Positions 33,111-42,162 of a DNA stretch of 64,000 nt are shown here, in pieces. Every line of letters begins with the position of its first letter. Position 1 is the stretch's first letter. The DNA is taken from the NCBI GenBank assembly GCA_030583605.1, contig CP129466.1, forward strand, positions 2,053,001-2,117,000, in the 5' to 3' direction. The stretch comes from Gammaproteobacteria bacterium (GTDB lineage: Bacteria > Pseudomonadota > Gammaproteobacteria > Steroidobacterales > GCA-2729495). The notes beneath the pieces were generated by a model. That model did not search any database, was not told where the DNA came from, and worked only from the letters and a program-made list of their open reading frames with translations. A program made the position numbers and the translations under genes.

Positions 33111-35045
33111 TCAGGCCGCCCCGGACTTGCCCTTGCCGTTCTTGACCTCTTCGAACTCCGCGTCCACCACGCCGGCATCACCACCGGGCGCCTGCTGTGC
33201 GCCACCGGGGGACGACGACGCCTGCCCGGCCTGCTCATAGGCCTTCTGCGCCATCCCGGCTGCCGCGCTCGAAAGCGCGCTCGCCTTGGTCTCGATGACC
33301 TCGCGGTCATCGGCCTTGAGCGCATCGCGCAGATCCGACAACGCCGCCTCGATCCGCGCCCGCTCGGCGCCGTCGACCTTGTCGCCGAGATCGCTCAGCG
33401 CCTTCTCGGTCGAGTGCAACAGCGCGTCCGCCTTGTTGCGCGTCTCGACGAGTTCACGGAAGCGGCGATCCTCGTCGGCGTGGATCTCGGCGTCGCCCAC
33501 CATCCGCTTGATTTCCTCGTCGGAAAGCCCGCTGGACGCCTTGATCACGATCTTCTGCTCCCGCCCGGTCGCCTTGTCCCGCGCGGAAACGTTGAGAATC
33601 CCGTTGGCGTCGATGTCGAAGGTCACCTCGACCTGCGGCATGCCGCGCGGCGCCGGCGGAATCTCGCTCAGGTCGAAGCGGCCCAGCGACTTGTTGTCAG
33701 ACGAGCGCTGGCGCTCGCCCTGCAGGACGTGAATGGTCACCGCGGTCTGGTTGTCGTCGGCAGTCGAGAACACCTGCGTGGCCTTGGTCGGGATCGTGGT
33801 GTTCTTCTCGATCAGCTTGGTCATGACCCCGCCGAGCGTTTCGATGCCAAGCGACAACGGCGTCACGTCCAGCAACAGGACGTCCTTCACCTCGCCGGAC
33901 AGCACGCCGCCCTGGATCGCGGCACCGACCGCCACCGCCTCGTCCGGATTGACGTCTTTTCTCGGCTCGCGATTGAAGAAATTCTTCACCGCTTCCTGGA
34001 CCTTCGGCATGCGCGTCTGGCCGCCGACCAGGATGACATCCTGCACGTCGCTGATCTTCAGGCCGGCGTCTGCGATGGCCGTCTTGCACGGCTCGATCGT
34101 ACGCGCGACGAGGTCCTCCACGAGCGACTCGATCTTGGCGCGCGTCAGCTTGATGTTGAGGTGCTTCGGCCCGCTCGCATCGGCCGTGATGTACGGCAGA
34201 TTGACCTCGGTCTGCTGCTGCGAGGAGAGCTCGATCTTGGCCTTTTCCGAGGCCTCCTTGAGTCGCTGCATGGCAAGCGGATCCTTGCGGATGTCGATGC
34301 CACTCTCCTTCTGGAACTCACCGGCCAGGTACCCGATGATGCGCGCATCGAAGTCCTCGCCCCCGAGGAAGGTATCGCCATTGGTCGCCAGCACCTCGAA
34401 CTGGTGCTCCCCGTCGATCTCCGCAATTTCGATGATCGAAATGTCGAACGTGCCGCCGCCGAGGTCGTAGACCGCGATCTTGCGGTCCCCGCGCTGCTTG
34501 TCGAGGCCGTAGGCCAGCGCCGCCGCGGTGGGCTCGTTGATGATGCGCTTGACCTCCAGGCCGGCAATGCGACCGGCATCCTTGGTGGCCTGGCGCTGGG
34601 AATCGTTGAAGTACGCCGGCACCGTGATCACGGCCTCGGTGACCGGCTCGCCGAGATAATCCTCGGCGGTCTTCTTCATTTTCATGAGGATACGCGCCGA
34701 GATCTCCGGCGGCGCCATCTTCTTGCCGCCCGCCTCGACCCAAGCATCGCCATTGTCGGCACGGACGATTTTGTACGACACCATCGCCATGTCACGACGC
34801 ACCACCTCGTCGTCGAAGCGCCGCCCGATCAGCCGCTTTACGGCAAACAGCGTATTCGCCGGATTGGTGACGGCCTGGCGCTTCGCTGCCTGACCCACGA
34901 GGACCTCGTTGTCCTTGGTAAAGGCCACGATGGAAGGCGTCGTGCGATCACCCTCGCTGTTCTCGATTACCTTGGGGGTCTTGCCCTCCATGATCGAGAC
35001 ACAGGAGTTCGTGGTCCCCAGGTCAATGCCGATAACTCTGCCCAT
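33111..35045 (-). CDS. dnaK: Molecular chaperone DnaK (Hsp70)
   Basis: 644 residues. ATP-dependent chaperone. Nucleotide-binding domain signatures: [32 protein letters not shown] and [16 protein letters not shown]. The substrate-binding domain begins about 390 ([14 protein letters not shown]), and the C-terminus has a Gly/Gln-rich tail ending in a charged EEV-containing stretch. A sigma-32 type promoter lies 46 bases upstream. Confidence 0.99.
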   Translation of the reverse strand: MGRVIGIDLGTTNSCVSIMEGKTPKVIENSEGDRTTPSIVAFTKDNEVLVGQAAKRQAVTNPANTLFAVKRLIGRRFDDEVVRRDMAMVSYKIVRADNGDAWVEAGGKKMAPPEISARILMKMKKTAEDYLGEPVTEAVITVPAYFNDSQRQATKDAGRIAGLEVKRIINEPTAAALAYGLDKQRGDRKIAVYDLGGGTFDISIIEIAEIDGEHQFEVLATNGDTFLGGEDFDARIIGYLAGEFQKESGIDIRKDPLAMQRLKEASEKAKIELSSQQQTEVNLPYITADASGPKHLNIKLTRAKIESLVEDLVARTIEPCKTAIADAGLKISDVQDVILVGGQTRMPKVQEAVKNFFNREPRKDVNPDEAVAVGAAIQGGVLSGEVKDVLLLDVTPLSLGIETLGGVMTKLIEKNTTIPTKATQVFSTADDNQTAVTIHVLQGERQRSSDNKSLGRFDLSEIPPAPRGMPQVEVTFDIDANGILNVSARDKATGREQKIVIKASSGLSDEEIKRMVGDAEIHADEDRRFRELVETRNKADALLHSTEKALSDLGDKVDGAERARIEAALSDLRDALKADDREVIETKASALSSAAAGMAQKAYEQAGQASSSPGGAQQAPGGDAGVVDAEFEEVKNGKGKSGAA

Positions 35046-35090
35046 GGATCTCTCCAGATATCCGCAAAATCAGAATATTGAATACACCCC

Positions 35091-35119
35091 TTTATGGGGT
35101 AACAGCAGCCGTTTTCAAG
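35091..35119 (-). promoter_or_regulatory. Sigma-32 heat-shock promoter of dnaK
   Basis: Minus strand: CTTGAAA, 13-base spacer, CCCCATAAA, against the sigma-32 consensus CTTGAAA-N11-16-CCCCATnT. The -35 overlaps the grpE stop codon, and the -10 lies about 46 bases before the dnaK ATG. Near-perfect match. Confidence 0.85.
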
Positions 35120-35669
35120 CGTCGGCGCCATCCGCCCCGCCCGGAACATCCGGCGGACTGCCCGATACGACCACCCGCGCCGGGCGCAGCAACCGGCCGT
35201 TCAGCTGGTAGCCTTTCTGGACGACCGTAATCACGGTGCCGGGCGCCCTGTCCGGCGCCGTATGAATACTCAACGCTTCGTGCAACTGGGGGTCGAAGGG
35301 CTGGCCCGCCGGGTCGATGTCCCCGACCCCGAATTTGTCGAGGACGCTCCTGAGCAGCCGCAGTGTGGCCGTCTTGCCCTCCAGCAGCGACTCGGCCGAC
35401 GCCGTGGCCCCCGCTTCCAGGCCCATCTCGAGGCTGTCCAGCACCGCGAGCAGTTCGCCCGCCAGCCGCTCGACCCCGAACTTGCGCGCCTGTTCGACGT
35501 CGCGGGTGGCGCGCTTGCGGAAGTTGTCGAGCTCGGCGACCGCGCGCAGGTACTTGTTCCAGTTCTCCTGCGCGTTCGCCTGCGCTTCGGCAAGTGCGTC
35601 CTGCGCCGTTGCCTCCAATTGCACCGCCGCACCGGATTCCGTCGGCTGCACCGCTGGGTCGTCCGTCAT
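35115..35669 (-). CDS. grpE: Nucleotide exchange factor GrpE
   Basis: 184 residues from ATG 35669 (MTDDPAVQPTES), preceded by GGAGG. Releases ADP from DnaK. An acidic N-terminus is followed by a long coiled coil (ALAEAQANAQENWNKYLRAVAELDNFRKR) and the C-terminal beta domain containing FDPQLHEALSIHTAPDRAPGTVITVVQKGYQLNGRLLRPARVVVS. Lies between hrcA and dnaK. Confidence 0.97.
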   Translation of the reverse strand: MTDDPAVQPTESGAAVQLEATAQDALAEAQANAQENWNKYLRAVAELDNFRKRATRDVEQARKFGVERLAGELLAVLDSLEMGLEAGATASAESLLEGKTATLRLLRSVLDKFGVGDIDPAGQPFDPQLHEALSIHTAPDRAPGTVITVVQKGYQLNGRLLRPARVVVSGSPPDVPGGADGADA

Positions 35670-35725
35670 GAGTAACCTCCAGGCAGCGGCCGCCGGCAAG
35701 CAGCCGCTGATAGCCAAAGCGTGAA

Positions 35726-35754
35726 CATATGGGGGCTACTGGCCGGAATTCAAG
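35726..35754 (-). promoter_or_regulatory. Sigma-32 heat-shock promoter of grpE
   Basis: Minus strand: CTTGAAT, 13-base spacer, CCCCATATG. The layout and spacing are identical to the dnaK promoter at 35091-35119. The -35 lies in the last codons of hrcA, and the -10 is about 57 bases before the grpE ATG. Confidence 0.8.
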
Positions 35755-36791
35755 GCAGCGCCGACCAGCCGGGCGGTGATGTCCACGATCGGGATGACGC
35801 GCTCATAGGCCATCCGCGTGGGCCCGATGACACCGAGCACCCCGACGATCTCATCATCGATCCGGTAGGGCGCCGTCACCACGCTGCAATCGTCGAGGAT
35901 GCGATAGCCGGACTCTTCGCCGATGAATATCTGCACGCCATCGGCGGCAATGCTGCGGTCGAGCAGATGCAGGATCTCGCGCTGCGCGCTGAATGCCTCG
36001 AACAGATTACGCAGCTTGTCGAGGTCGGACAGTTCTTCGAATTGCATCAGGCAGGTTTCGCCGCTGACGACGAATTCCGTGCGCTCCGCGTTCACGTCGA
36101 GCGCCTGCTCGGCCACGGCGATCGCATCGATCATGAGCTTGTTCATCGACTCGCGGGTGGCCTGCAGCTCGCCGAGAATCCGGATCCGCACGTCGCGAAT
36201 GTCCTGGCCGATGAAGTTTTCGTTGAGATAGTTCGCCGCGCGACGCAGTTCGCTCTCCGAATAAGTCCGGTCAACGAACAGGACGCGGTTCTGGACCTCG
36301 CGGTCGTTCACCACCAGGATGGCCAGGATCCGCTGGTTTGACAGCGGCAGGAACTCGACCTGCCGCAGCGTCGCGTGTTTCTGCTTCGGCAGGGTCACCA
36401 CACCCGCCATCCGGGTGAGGCTGGACAGCGCCACCGATGCCGCCTCGGCGAGCATCTTGGAGTCCCCGCCCGCCTCGTCGACCAGCTGGTTGTTCAGGCG
36501 GGTCACGTCGGCTGCCGCCAGCGGCTGCAGCTTGACCAGTGTATCGACAAAGAATCGATACCCCTTGGCCGTCGGCACCCGCCCGGCCGAGGTGTGAGGC
36601 GCGGCGACGAACCCGTACTCCTCCAGGTCCGCCATGACATTGCGAATGGTCGCCGGGCTGAGATTAAGTCCGCTCAGTTTCGCGAGCGTGCGCGAGCCCA
36701 CGGGCTGACCGTCCCGGATGTACTGCGCGACCAGCGCGCGCAGGATCTGGCCGGAGCGGTCCGAAGGCGGGTTGCCGGTATGCTCGGTCAT
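35736..36791 (-). CDS. hrcA: Heat-inducible transcription repressor HrcA
   Basis: 351 residues from ATG 36791 (MTEHTGNPPSDRSGQIL). HrcA normally represses chaperone genes by binding the CIRCE inverted repeat. The N-terminal winged helix is visible in ILRALVAQYIRDGQPVGSRTLAKLSGLNLSPATIRNVMADLEEYG; a GAF-like and a dimerisation segment follow. It heads the hrcA-grpE-dnaK-dnaJ block. I did not find a CIRCE repeat nearby, so its targets may lie elsewhere (for example groESL). Confidence 0.96.
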   Translation of the reverse strand: MTEHTGNPPSDRSGQILRALVAQYIRDGQPVGSRTLAKLSGLNLSPATIRNVMADLEEYGFVAAPHTSAGRVPTAKGYRFFVDTLVKLQPLAAADVTRLNNQLVDEAGGDSKMLAEAASVALSSLTRMAGVVTLPKQKHATLRQVEFLPLSNQRILAILVVNDREVQNRVLFVDRTYSESELRRAANYLNENFIGQDIRDVRIRILGELQATRESMNKLMIDAIAVAEQALDVNAERTEFVVSGETCLMQFEELSDLDKLRNLFEAFSAQREILHLLDRSIAADGVQIFIGEESGYRILDDCSVVTAPYRIDDEIVGVLGVIGPTRMAYERVIPIVDITARLVGAALNSGQ

Positions 36792-36843
36792 GCGGGACGA
36801 CTCGAAGCTCAAAAAGCGCAGCGATTCAATAACCTGTCGTGCA

Positions 36844-36872
36844 AGCTATCAATGCCCTTCGAGAGGTGTCAA
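36844..36872 (-). promoter_or_regulatory. Candidate sigma-70 promoter of hrcA
   Basis: Minus strand TTGACA, 17-base spacer, ATAGCT. The -35 is perfect, the -10 poor. It lies about 53 bases upstream of the hrcA ATG in the divergent hrcA/nadK gap. Confidence 0.4.
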
Positions 36873-37001
36873 GTTCGCAGCGATCACGGCCGCTTTGGCG
36901 CTTGCCCCTCGATTCCCGGGGCCTGTAATGTGGACGCCGCGCACCTCGCTTGGTTCCAAACCTAACGCACCTCAGACGGCAGCCATCGCCGGGAGCACCG
37001 C

Positions 37002-37907
37002 TTGAAACCAGCAAAATTCCCGGCCGTCGCCCTGATGGGAAACCCCGACGATCCACGTGTCGTCGAGTCGCTGCGAACCCTGGCAGCGCACCTGGCCGCG
37101 CAGCGCGTTTCCGTGCTCGTGGCGGATTCGCTTGGCCCCGCAGCGGTACCGGACGCCGCCGCTCGACTGCCGGGAGCGGAGCTGCCACGCCAGGCGCAAC
37201 TCATGGTGGCCGTCGGTGGCGACGGCAGCATGCTGTATGCGGCACGTCGGGCTGCCGGCACCGGCGTCCCGTTGCTCGGCGTCAACCTCGGGCGCCTCGG
37301 GTTCCTGGCTGACGTTGGGCCGGCCGACATGCTGGCGCGGCTCGACGAGGTGATGCAGGGGCAGTACGAGTCCGACCAGCGCATGCTCCTGCGTGCAGAA
37401 GTCGTCGAAGCAGATCGCGTGGTCGGCGAAGGTCTGGCGCTGAATGACATCGTAGTCAGCCGCCACGACCCGGGTCGCATGCTGGAAATCCGCACCTACG
37501 TGGACGGCGCCTATCTCAACACGCACGGGGGCGACGGATTCATCGTCGCCACCGCCACGGGCTCGACCGCCTATTCCCTGAGCTGCGGCGGGCCGATCAT
37601 CGCGCCTGCGCTGGATGCGATCGTGCTGGCCCCGATCAGTCCGCACACGCTGAGCGAGCGGCCGATCATCGTCCCGGCGACGGTGGTCACCGAAATCACG
37701 CTCGCCGAGCCGCACTCGGTTCGCGCCGACGTGAGCTGCGACGGCGAAATCACCGCGAGCCTCGTGCCGGGCCGCCGCCTGCGGGTCCGCGCGGCGGAGG
37801 AACGCGTCGAGTTGATCCACCCGCGCGGTTACGATTACTTCCAGATCCTGCGCACCAAGCTGCACTGGGGCCGTGATCATCACTCGACCGGCGGTACTCC
37901 CGCCTGA
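37002..37907 (+). CDS. nadK: NAD kinase
   Basis: 301 residues. Phosphorylates NAD to NADP. The start is TTG at 37002 (TTG AAA CCA GCA) with GGGAG upstream; no ATG fits. The phosphate-donor motif is VAVGGDGSMLYAAR; NAD-binding segments are GVNLGRLGFLAD, ALNDIVVSR and the GGDGFIVATATGSTAYSLSCGGPI loop. Six bases upstream of recN, so probably one operon; divergent from hrcA. Confidence 0.96.
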   Translation: MKPAKFPAVALMGNPDDPRVVESLRTLAAHLAAQRVSVLVADSLGPAAVPDAAARLPGAELPRQAQLMVAVGGDGSMLYAARRAAGTGVPLLGVNLGRLGFLADVGPADMLARLDEVMQGQYESDQRMLLRAEVVEADRVVGEGLALNDIVVSRHDPGRMLEIRTYVDGAYLNTHGGDGFIVATATGSTAYSLSCGGPIIAPALDAIVLAPISPHTLSERPIIVPATVVTEITLAEPHSVRADVSCDGEITASLVPGRRLRVRAAEERVELIHPRGYDYFQILRTKLHWGRDHHSTGGTPA

Positions 37908-37913
37908 GGCCGC

Positions 37914-39602
37914 GTGCTGACCCGCCTGCACATTCGCGACCTCGCGGTACTGCACGAAATCGAGCTGGAACTCAGCTCCGGGTTCAGCGTCCTCACGGGC
38001 GAGACCGGGGCGGGCAAATCGATGCTGGTCGACGCCCTTGCGCTCGCACTCGGTGAGCGTGCCGACAGCAGCGTCGTGCGCCCCGGCGCATCGCGGGCGG
38101 AGGTCATGGCGGTTTTCGACCTGCAGTCGCGCCCGGCCATCGCCGCCTGGCTTGAGGAGCGCGATCTCGACGCCGGAGGCGAATGCCAGCTGCGCCGCGT
38201 GGTGACGCCGGAGGGCCGCTCGCGCGGTTACATCAACGGTCGCCAGGTGACTCTCGACTCACTCCGGAATCTCGGCGAGCAGCTGGTGGACATCTGCGGC
38301 CAGCACGCGCACCAGTCATTGCTCCGGCCGGCGATGCAGCGACAAACGCTCGACGCCTTCGGCGGGCACCACGACCTCGTGGCGGCGGTTGGGGCCGGTT
38401 ACGCCGAATGGTCAGCGCTCCTGGCCGAGCGCGAGCGCCTGCTGCAGGCCGGCGCCCAGCGGGCGAGCCGCGAGGAACTCCTGCGCTTCCAGATCGGCGA
38501 ACTCGATGCCATGAATCCTGCCGAGGGCGAGTTCGAAACGTTGCAACAGGAACGCCTGTTGCATGGCAACCTCGGCCGGATCACCACTGGCCTCGCCGCC
38601 GTTCTCGACGCTACTTACGACTCGGACGAGTCATCCGCTCACGACCGGATCGGAGCGGCGCGGCGGGAACTGGCAGCCCTGGTGCCGCTCGACCCGCAGC
38701 TCGCTTCCGCCGCGGCTGCGCTCGAGATCGCGCAGATCAATATCACCGAAGCGGCCGACGCGATCCGCCGACGCCTGTCGGCGCTCGAGCACGACCCGGC
38801 CCGCCAGGAGTTCGTCGAGTCGCGGCTGGCATCCGTCGAGTCCCTGTCACGGCGGCATCGTGTCGAGCCAGAGCGGCTCTGGACGTTACTGCCAAGACTT
38901 CGCGCCGAACTGGCAACCCTCGCCGCAACCGACAGCCGGCTACGCGACAGTGACAGCGAATGCACACGGCTCCATGAACGCCTGCAGCGCGCGGCTACCG
39001 AGCTGAGCACGGCCCGGGCGCGTGCGGCCACCGCGCTGGAGCAGGTCGTAACCGGCGCGCTGCGCGAACTCGGGATGCCCGATGCGCAGTTCGTGATCCG
39101 CATGGCACCGACACCCCACGGGCACATCGGGGCCGACGGACTGGAGCAAGTCGAGTTCCTGGTGTCGGCGAATGCAGGACTGCCGCCGGGGCCGTTGGCG
39201 AAGGTCGCTTCGGGCGGTGAGTTGTCCCGGCTCGGACTGGCCATCGAGGTGGCCTGCATGGCGGATCGGGGTACGCCGACGCTGGTGTTCGACGAGGTGG
39301 ACGCCGGCATCGGGGGCGGCGTGGCGGAAATCGTCGGCCAGAAACTGCGCCGCCTCAGCCGGCAGCGTCAGGTCCTGTGCGTCACGCACCTCGCCCAGGT
39401 AGCCAGCCAGGCCGCATGCCATTACAGCGTGACCAAGGCCTCCACGGGGGAAGCAGCGTCGGCCGCGGTACGCGTACTCACCGCTGCCGAACGCGTGGAG
39501 GAAGTAGCGCGCATGCTCGGCGGCGTACGCATCACGGAGCGCACGCGGGCGCACGCCCGGGAAATGCTCCAGCACTCCCGGCAGGCCCGCCGCGCCGGCT
39601 GA
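37914..39602 (+). CDS. recN: DNA repair protein RecN
   Basis: 562 residues, SMC-like ATPase acting in double-strand-break repair. GTG start at 37914 (MLTRLHIRDLAVLHEIELEL). Walker A GETGAGKSMLVDAL near residues 31-44, a central coiled coil (about 160-390), then the ABC signature SGGELSRLGLAIE, Walker B TLVFDEVDAGIGG and the switch His in VLCVTHLAQVA. No clear LexA box was found upstream of nadK. Confidence 0.97.
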   Translation: MLTRLHIRDLAVLHEIELELSSGFSVLTGETGAGKSMLVDALALALGERADSSVVRPGASRAEVMAVFDLQSRPAIAAWLEERDLDAGGECQLRRVVTPEGRSRGYINGRQVTLDSLRNLGEQLVDICGQHAHQSLLRPAMQRQTLDAFGGHHDLVAAVGAGYAEWSALLAERERLLQAGAQRASREELLRFQIGELDAMNPAEGEFETLQQERLLHGNLGRITTGLAAVLDATYDSDESSAHDRIGAARRELAALVPLDPQLASAAAALEIAQINITEAADAIRRRLSALEHDPARQEFVESRLASVESLSRRHRVEPERLWTLLPRLRAELATLAATDSRLRDSDSECTRLHERLQRAATELSTARARAATALEQVVTGALRELGMPDAQFVIRMAPTPHGHIGADGLEQVEFLVSANAGLPPGPLAKVASGGELSRLGLAIEVACMADRGTPTLVFDEVDAGIGGGVAEIVGQKLRRLSRQRQVLCVTHLAQVASQAACHYSVTKASTGEAASAAVRVLTAAERVEEVARMLGGVRITERTRAHAREMLQHSRQARRAG

Positions 39603-39680
39603 GCGCCGGAGCGCACGCGGTGAACGGCAGCGATCGATCGTTTAACATGCCGACCCGCTGCAGCCCGCAACAGGGAAACC

Positions 39681-40022
39681 GTGAGTCCGATGCGTAGCCG
39701 CCACACAACGCGCCGGCTGTTTGTCGGCGGCCTGGCCGCCCTGACGAGCGCCTGCGTCTACCGGGTCGATGTCCAGCAGGGCAACCTGCTCGACGACGAA
39801 GACGTCGATGCCGTACAACCCGGCATGACCCGCAGCCAGGTTCGTTTTCTGCTCGGCACGCCCATGGTGGAAGATTCGTTCCACCACAATCGCTGGGACT
39901 ACGTTTATTTCCTGCGCCGCGGCCGCAGCCGCCGCCAGGAGAAGCGCTGGCTCGTCGTCATGTTCGAGGACGACAAGGTCAAAGAGATCCGCAGGGATCT
40001 GCCTTTCACCGAGCCGGGCTGA
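39681..40022 (+). CDS. bamE: Outer membrane assembly lipoprotein BamE (SmpA/OmlA)
   Basis: 113 residues from GTG 39681, with AGGGA six bases upstream. Lipoprotein partner of the BamA outer-membrane assembly machine. A short basic N-terminus and hydrophobic segment lead to the lipobox LTSAC (Cys 25). The mature domain carries NLLDDEDVDAVQPGMTRSQVRFLLGTPMVEDSFHHNRWDYVY, the family core. Follows recN, a conserved pairing, and converges on ratA. Confidence 0.95.
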   Translation: MSPMRSRHTTRRLFVGGLAALTSACVYRVDVQQGNLLDDEDVDAVQPGMTRSQVRFLLGTPMVEDSFHHNRWDYVYFLRRGRSRRQEKRWLVVMFEDDKVKEIRRDLPFTEPG

Positions 40023-40046
40023 CACCCGGCCAACCCGTGCCGTTTC

Positions 40047-40475
40047 TCAGCGCAGGTCCTGCGCGCGGCGCACGAACGCGTCGACGAGTTCGTTGCACAG
40101 CGCCTCGAACGGCGGCCCGAGCAACAGGTCGGCAACCCGGTTGGCGAAGGCAAAGCGGATGTTCAGTGCCACCTTGGAGCCGTCCGTGCCGAGGGGCGTG
40201 AACTCCCAGGTGCCCTGGAGATCCTGAAAAGGACCGTCATCGAGCGCCATCGTGATGCAGCGCGGCCGCTCCAGGCGGTTTCGCGTGCGAAACTCCGTCT
40301 GCAGGGGGCCACGCGCGAGCGCGATGCTGGCCACCACTGCCTCGCCGTCGCGCGACTCGATCCGGCCGCCGGAGCAGCCGGGAAGGAATTGCGGGTAAGA
40401 CTCGACGTCGGCGACGAGATCGAACATCGCTTCGGCGCTGAACGGCACGATGGCGCTGCGGTGAACCTGACGCAT
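40047..40475 (-). CDS. ratA: RatA/Coq10-type START domain protein
   Basis: 142 residues from ATG 40475 (MRQVHRSAIVPFSAEAMFDLVADVESYPQFLPGCSG). Polyketide cyclase/START fold, related to E. coli RatA (ribosome-associating) and mitochondrial Coq10 (ubiquinone binding); which activity applies here cannot be decided from sequence. Placed between bamE and smpB as in many Gammaproteobacteria, divergent from smpB. Confidence 0.92.
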   Translation of the reverse strand: MRQVHRSAIVPFSAEAMFDLVADVESYPQFLPGCSGGRIESRDGEAVVASIALARGPLQTEFRTRNRLERPRCITMALDDGPFQDLQGTWEFTPLGTDGSKVALNIRFAFANRVADLLLGPPFEALCNELVDAFVRRAQDLR

Positions 40476-40577
40476 CAGTTGTGAACGCCCCGACGCGGCC
40501 GATGCACGCGCTTTTCCCCTGCCGGGAAAGATGACAGGATTGTGCGCCAGATTGCACCACCGGGACAACCGATCGTC

Positions 40578-41057
40578 ATGGCTGGCAAAGCCGCTGCGAA
40601 GGACAATGCGAACCGGACGATCGCCGAGAATCGCAAGGCGCGTCACGACTACTTCATCGAGGACCAGCTCGAGGCCGGTCTCGTCCTGGAAGGATGGGAG
40701 GTCAAGAGCCTGCGCGACGGGCGCGCGAACCTCAAGGAAGGCTACGCGGTCATTCGCGGCGGCGAAGCCTGGCTGGTGGGCGCGAACATTGCGCCGATGA
40801 CTTCGGCTTCGACGCATGCGCATCCCGATCCCGTCCGCAGTCGCAAAATCCTGCTCAACCGGCGGGAACTCAACCGCCTGATCGGCGCCGTCGAACGGGA
40901 TGGTTACACGCTGGTGCCGTTGTCGCTGTACTGGAAGAAGGGCCGCGCCAAGCTGGCGCTCGGCCTCGCGAAGGGCAAGAAGCAGCACGACAAGCGCGCC
41001 AGCGAGAAAGATCGCGACTGGCAACGCCAGCGGCAGCGCCTTTTACGACATCAATAG
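40578..41057 (+). CDS. smpB: SsrA-binding protein SmpB
   Basis: 159 residues from ATG 40578 ([29 protein letters not shown]). An in-frame GTG at 40542 upstream is less likely. Binds tmRNA and brings it to stalled ribosomes. Core segments: [40 protein letters not shown] and a basic C-terminal tail ([28 protein letters not shown]) that enters the mRNA channel. 153 bases upstream of ssrA. Confidence 0.97.
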   Translation: MAGKAAAKDNANRTIAENRKARHDYFIEDQLEAGLVLEGWEVKSLRDGRANLKEGYAVIRGGEAWLVGANIAPMTSASTHAHPDPVRSRKILLNRRELNRLIGAVERDGYTLVPLSLYWKKGRAKLALGLAKGKKQHDKRASEKDRDWQRQRQRLLRHQ

Positions 41058-41061
41058 CTGC

Positions 41062-41067
41062 TATAAC
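41062..41067 (+). promoter_or_regulatory. Candidate extended -10 for ssrA
   Basis: TGCTATAAC immediately after the smpB stop gives an extended -10 (TG-n-TATAAC). No good -35 is seen. It would start a precursor about 135 bases longer than mature tmRNA, which would then be processed at its 5' end. Confidence 0.35.
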
Positions 41068-41210
41068 AAGACGTTAAGTAACAAATATGCAGATACTTGT
41101 CCGCCGCAGGGCGGCCTCGGAGGTCCTGAAATGTGTCGCCGATCTGTGTTTCCCGCGCGGGTCCATCTAAACTTTCGCCTGCCGCTCGTGTCGTAGCGGT
41201 GACAGCAGAC

Positions 41211-41575
41211 GGGGGCGACCTGGTCTCGACGTGGGTCGCGAAACCCTGGGTGCATGCCGAGGCGCAGATGACCTCGTTAATCCAGTCTGCAAACCGATAG
41301 TTGCGAACGACGACAACTACGCTCTGGCTGCTTAATAACCAGTCTTGAGCCCTCGGGCTGAAGCCGTGCTTGTGCGGCATCAGATGCCGGGGTCATCAAT
41401 CACAAGCTCGCGGGATGGTTCGTCCGGGACTTGACCGCCAAAGCCTGCACCGGACTGGCTGTCGGTCTTCCCCGTTCGCCGGGTAGCCGGCAGCGAGAAC
41501 CAAAGGCGGAATAAGCATGTAGAGCTCATGGCGTAGGGCTTGCGGACGCGGGTTCGATTCCCGCCGCCTCCACCA
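41211..41575 (+). ncRNA. ssrA: Transfer-messenger RNA (tmRNA)
   Basis: 365 nt, one piece. The 5' acceptor strand GGGGGCG pairs with 3' CGCCTCC followed by ACCA, and the tRNA-like T arm GGTTCGATTCCC is present. The resume codon GCG starts at 41302, and the tag frame (41302-41334) reads A-ANDDNYALAA then TAA TAA. That tag ends in the usual ALAA degron recognised by ClpXP. It rescues stalled ribosomes with SmpB, encoded just upstream. Confidence 0.97.
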
Positions 41576-41581
41576 ATAATG

Positions 41582-41615
41582 AAACCCCAACCGTTCTCGG
41601 TTGGGGTTTTTTCTT
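41582..41615 (+). terminator. Rho-independent terminator of ssrA
   Basis: 12-bp stem AAACCCCAACCG / CGGTTGGGGTTT with loop TTCT, followed by TTTTTCTT. Seven bases after the tmRNA CCA end. Textbook terminator on the plus strand. Confidence 0.95.
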
Positions 41616-41802
41616 GCCCGTTCCCCGCGTGTTTGCTGGGTCTGCGGGCATCGCCCTTCGGATGCGGGCGGGGCCCATCCGTGCCGCCAGCCCCTCCGGC
41701 GTCTCCCTCTTCTCCATTTCTCTCTCGCGCCTGTGGAGCACTCCAAGGGCGACTTCCTTGCGTGACAAGGACTTGGAGACAGGCGATTGTGGTTGGAGAC
41801 TG

Positions 41803-42104
41803 CTACAGCAGCGAGGACTGCGACGCCGCCGAGGCGGGCCCCGCATCGAAGGTTTCCACCGGCGCGAGCCGCAGCAAACTGGTGGCCTCGTCCGCCGTGC
41901 CGTGCAGCCACTGCTCCACGTCGCCCGTCTCAATGGGGATCACCGAGCGCTTGTCTTGCGCGTTGGGCGGCAGATCGGGTTCGGGCTTGTGCATCCGACG
42001 CATCAGCGCATCCGACGCATCAGCGGATGCTCGTCGGCGTTGAGGGTGAGCATCGTGTAGCTCTCGACCAGCTCGCCGGTCGCCTTGCTGGACGGGGTAG
42101 TGCA
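41803..42104 (-). pseudogene. SRAP (YedK/HMCES-like) C-terminal remnant, frameshifted
   Basis: The minus strand encodes the last roughly 90 residues of an SOS-response-associated peptidase (SRAP) domain, split over two frames. One frame reads KATGELVESYTMLTLNADEHPLMRRM; the other continues with HKPEPDLPPNAQDKRSVIPI and GDVEQWLHGTADEATSLLRL. A perfect 17-bp tandem duplication (41991-42007 and 42008-42024) causes the shift. The N-terminal catalytic cysteine region is absent, so this is a 5'-truncated dead copy. SRAP proteins crosslink abasic sites in single-stranded DNA. Family assignment from motif recognition. Confidence 0.75.
41991..42024. repeat. 17-bp perfect tandem duplication in SRAP remnant
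   Basis: Two adjacent identical copies of GCATCCGACGCATCAGC. Being 17 bp, the extra copy shifts the reading frame of the SRAP remnant. Confidence 0.9.
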
Positions 42105-42162
42105 TCTTCTTCTCCAAGACAGATGACCCCATGACAACGCTGTTCGCCATTGAAGCCAAGCC

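Noticed and set aside
35046..36880. CIRCE operator for HrcA
   Set aside because: Looked for TTAGCACTC-N9-GAGTGCTAA or a close variant upstream of hrcA, grpE and dnaK and found none.
36813..37001. LexA box controlling nadK-recN
   Set aside because: No CTGT-N8-ACAG arrangement in the divergent region; the nearest CTGT has no partner at the right spacing.
41396..41911. Minus-strand frame across ssrA and its terminator
   Set aside because: Covers the tmRNA tRNA-like end and the terminator; only its 5' part overlaps the SRAP remnant region in the wrong frame.
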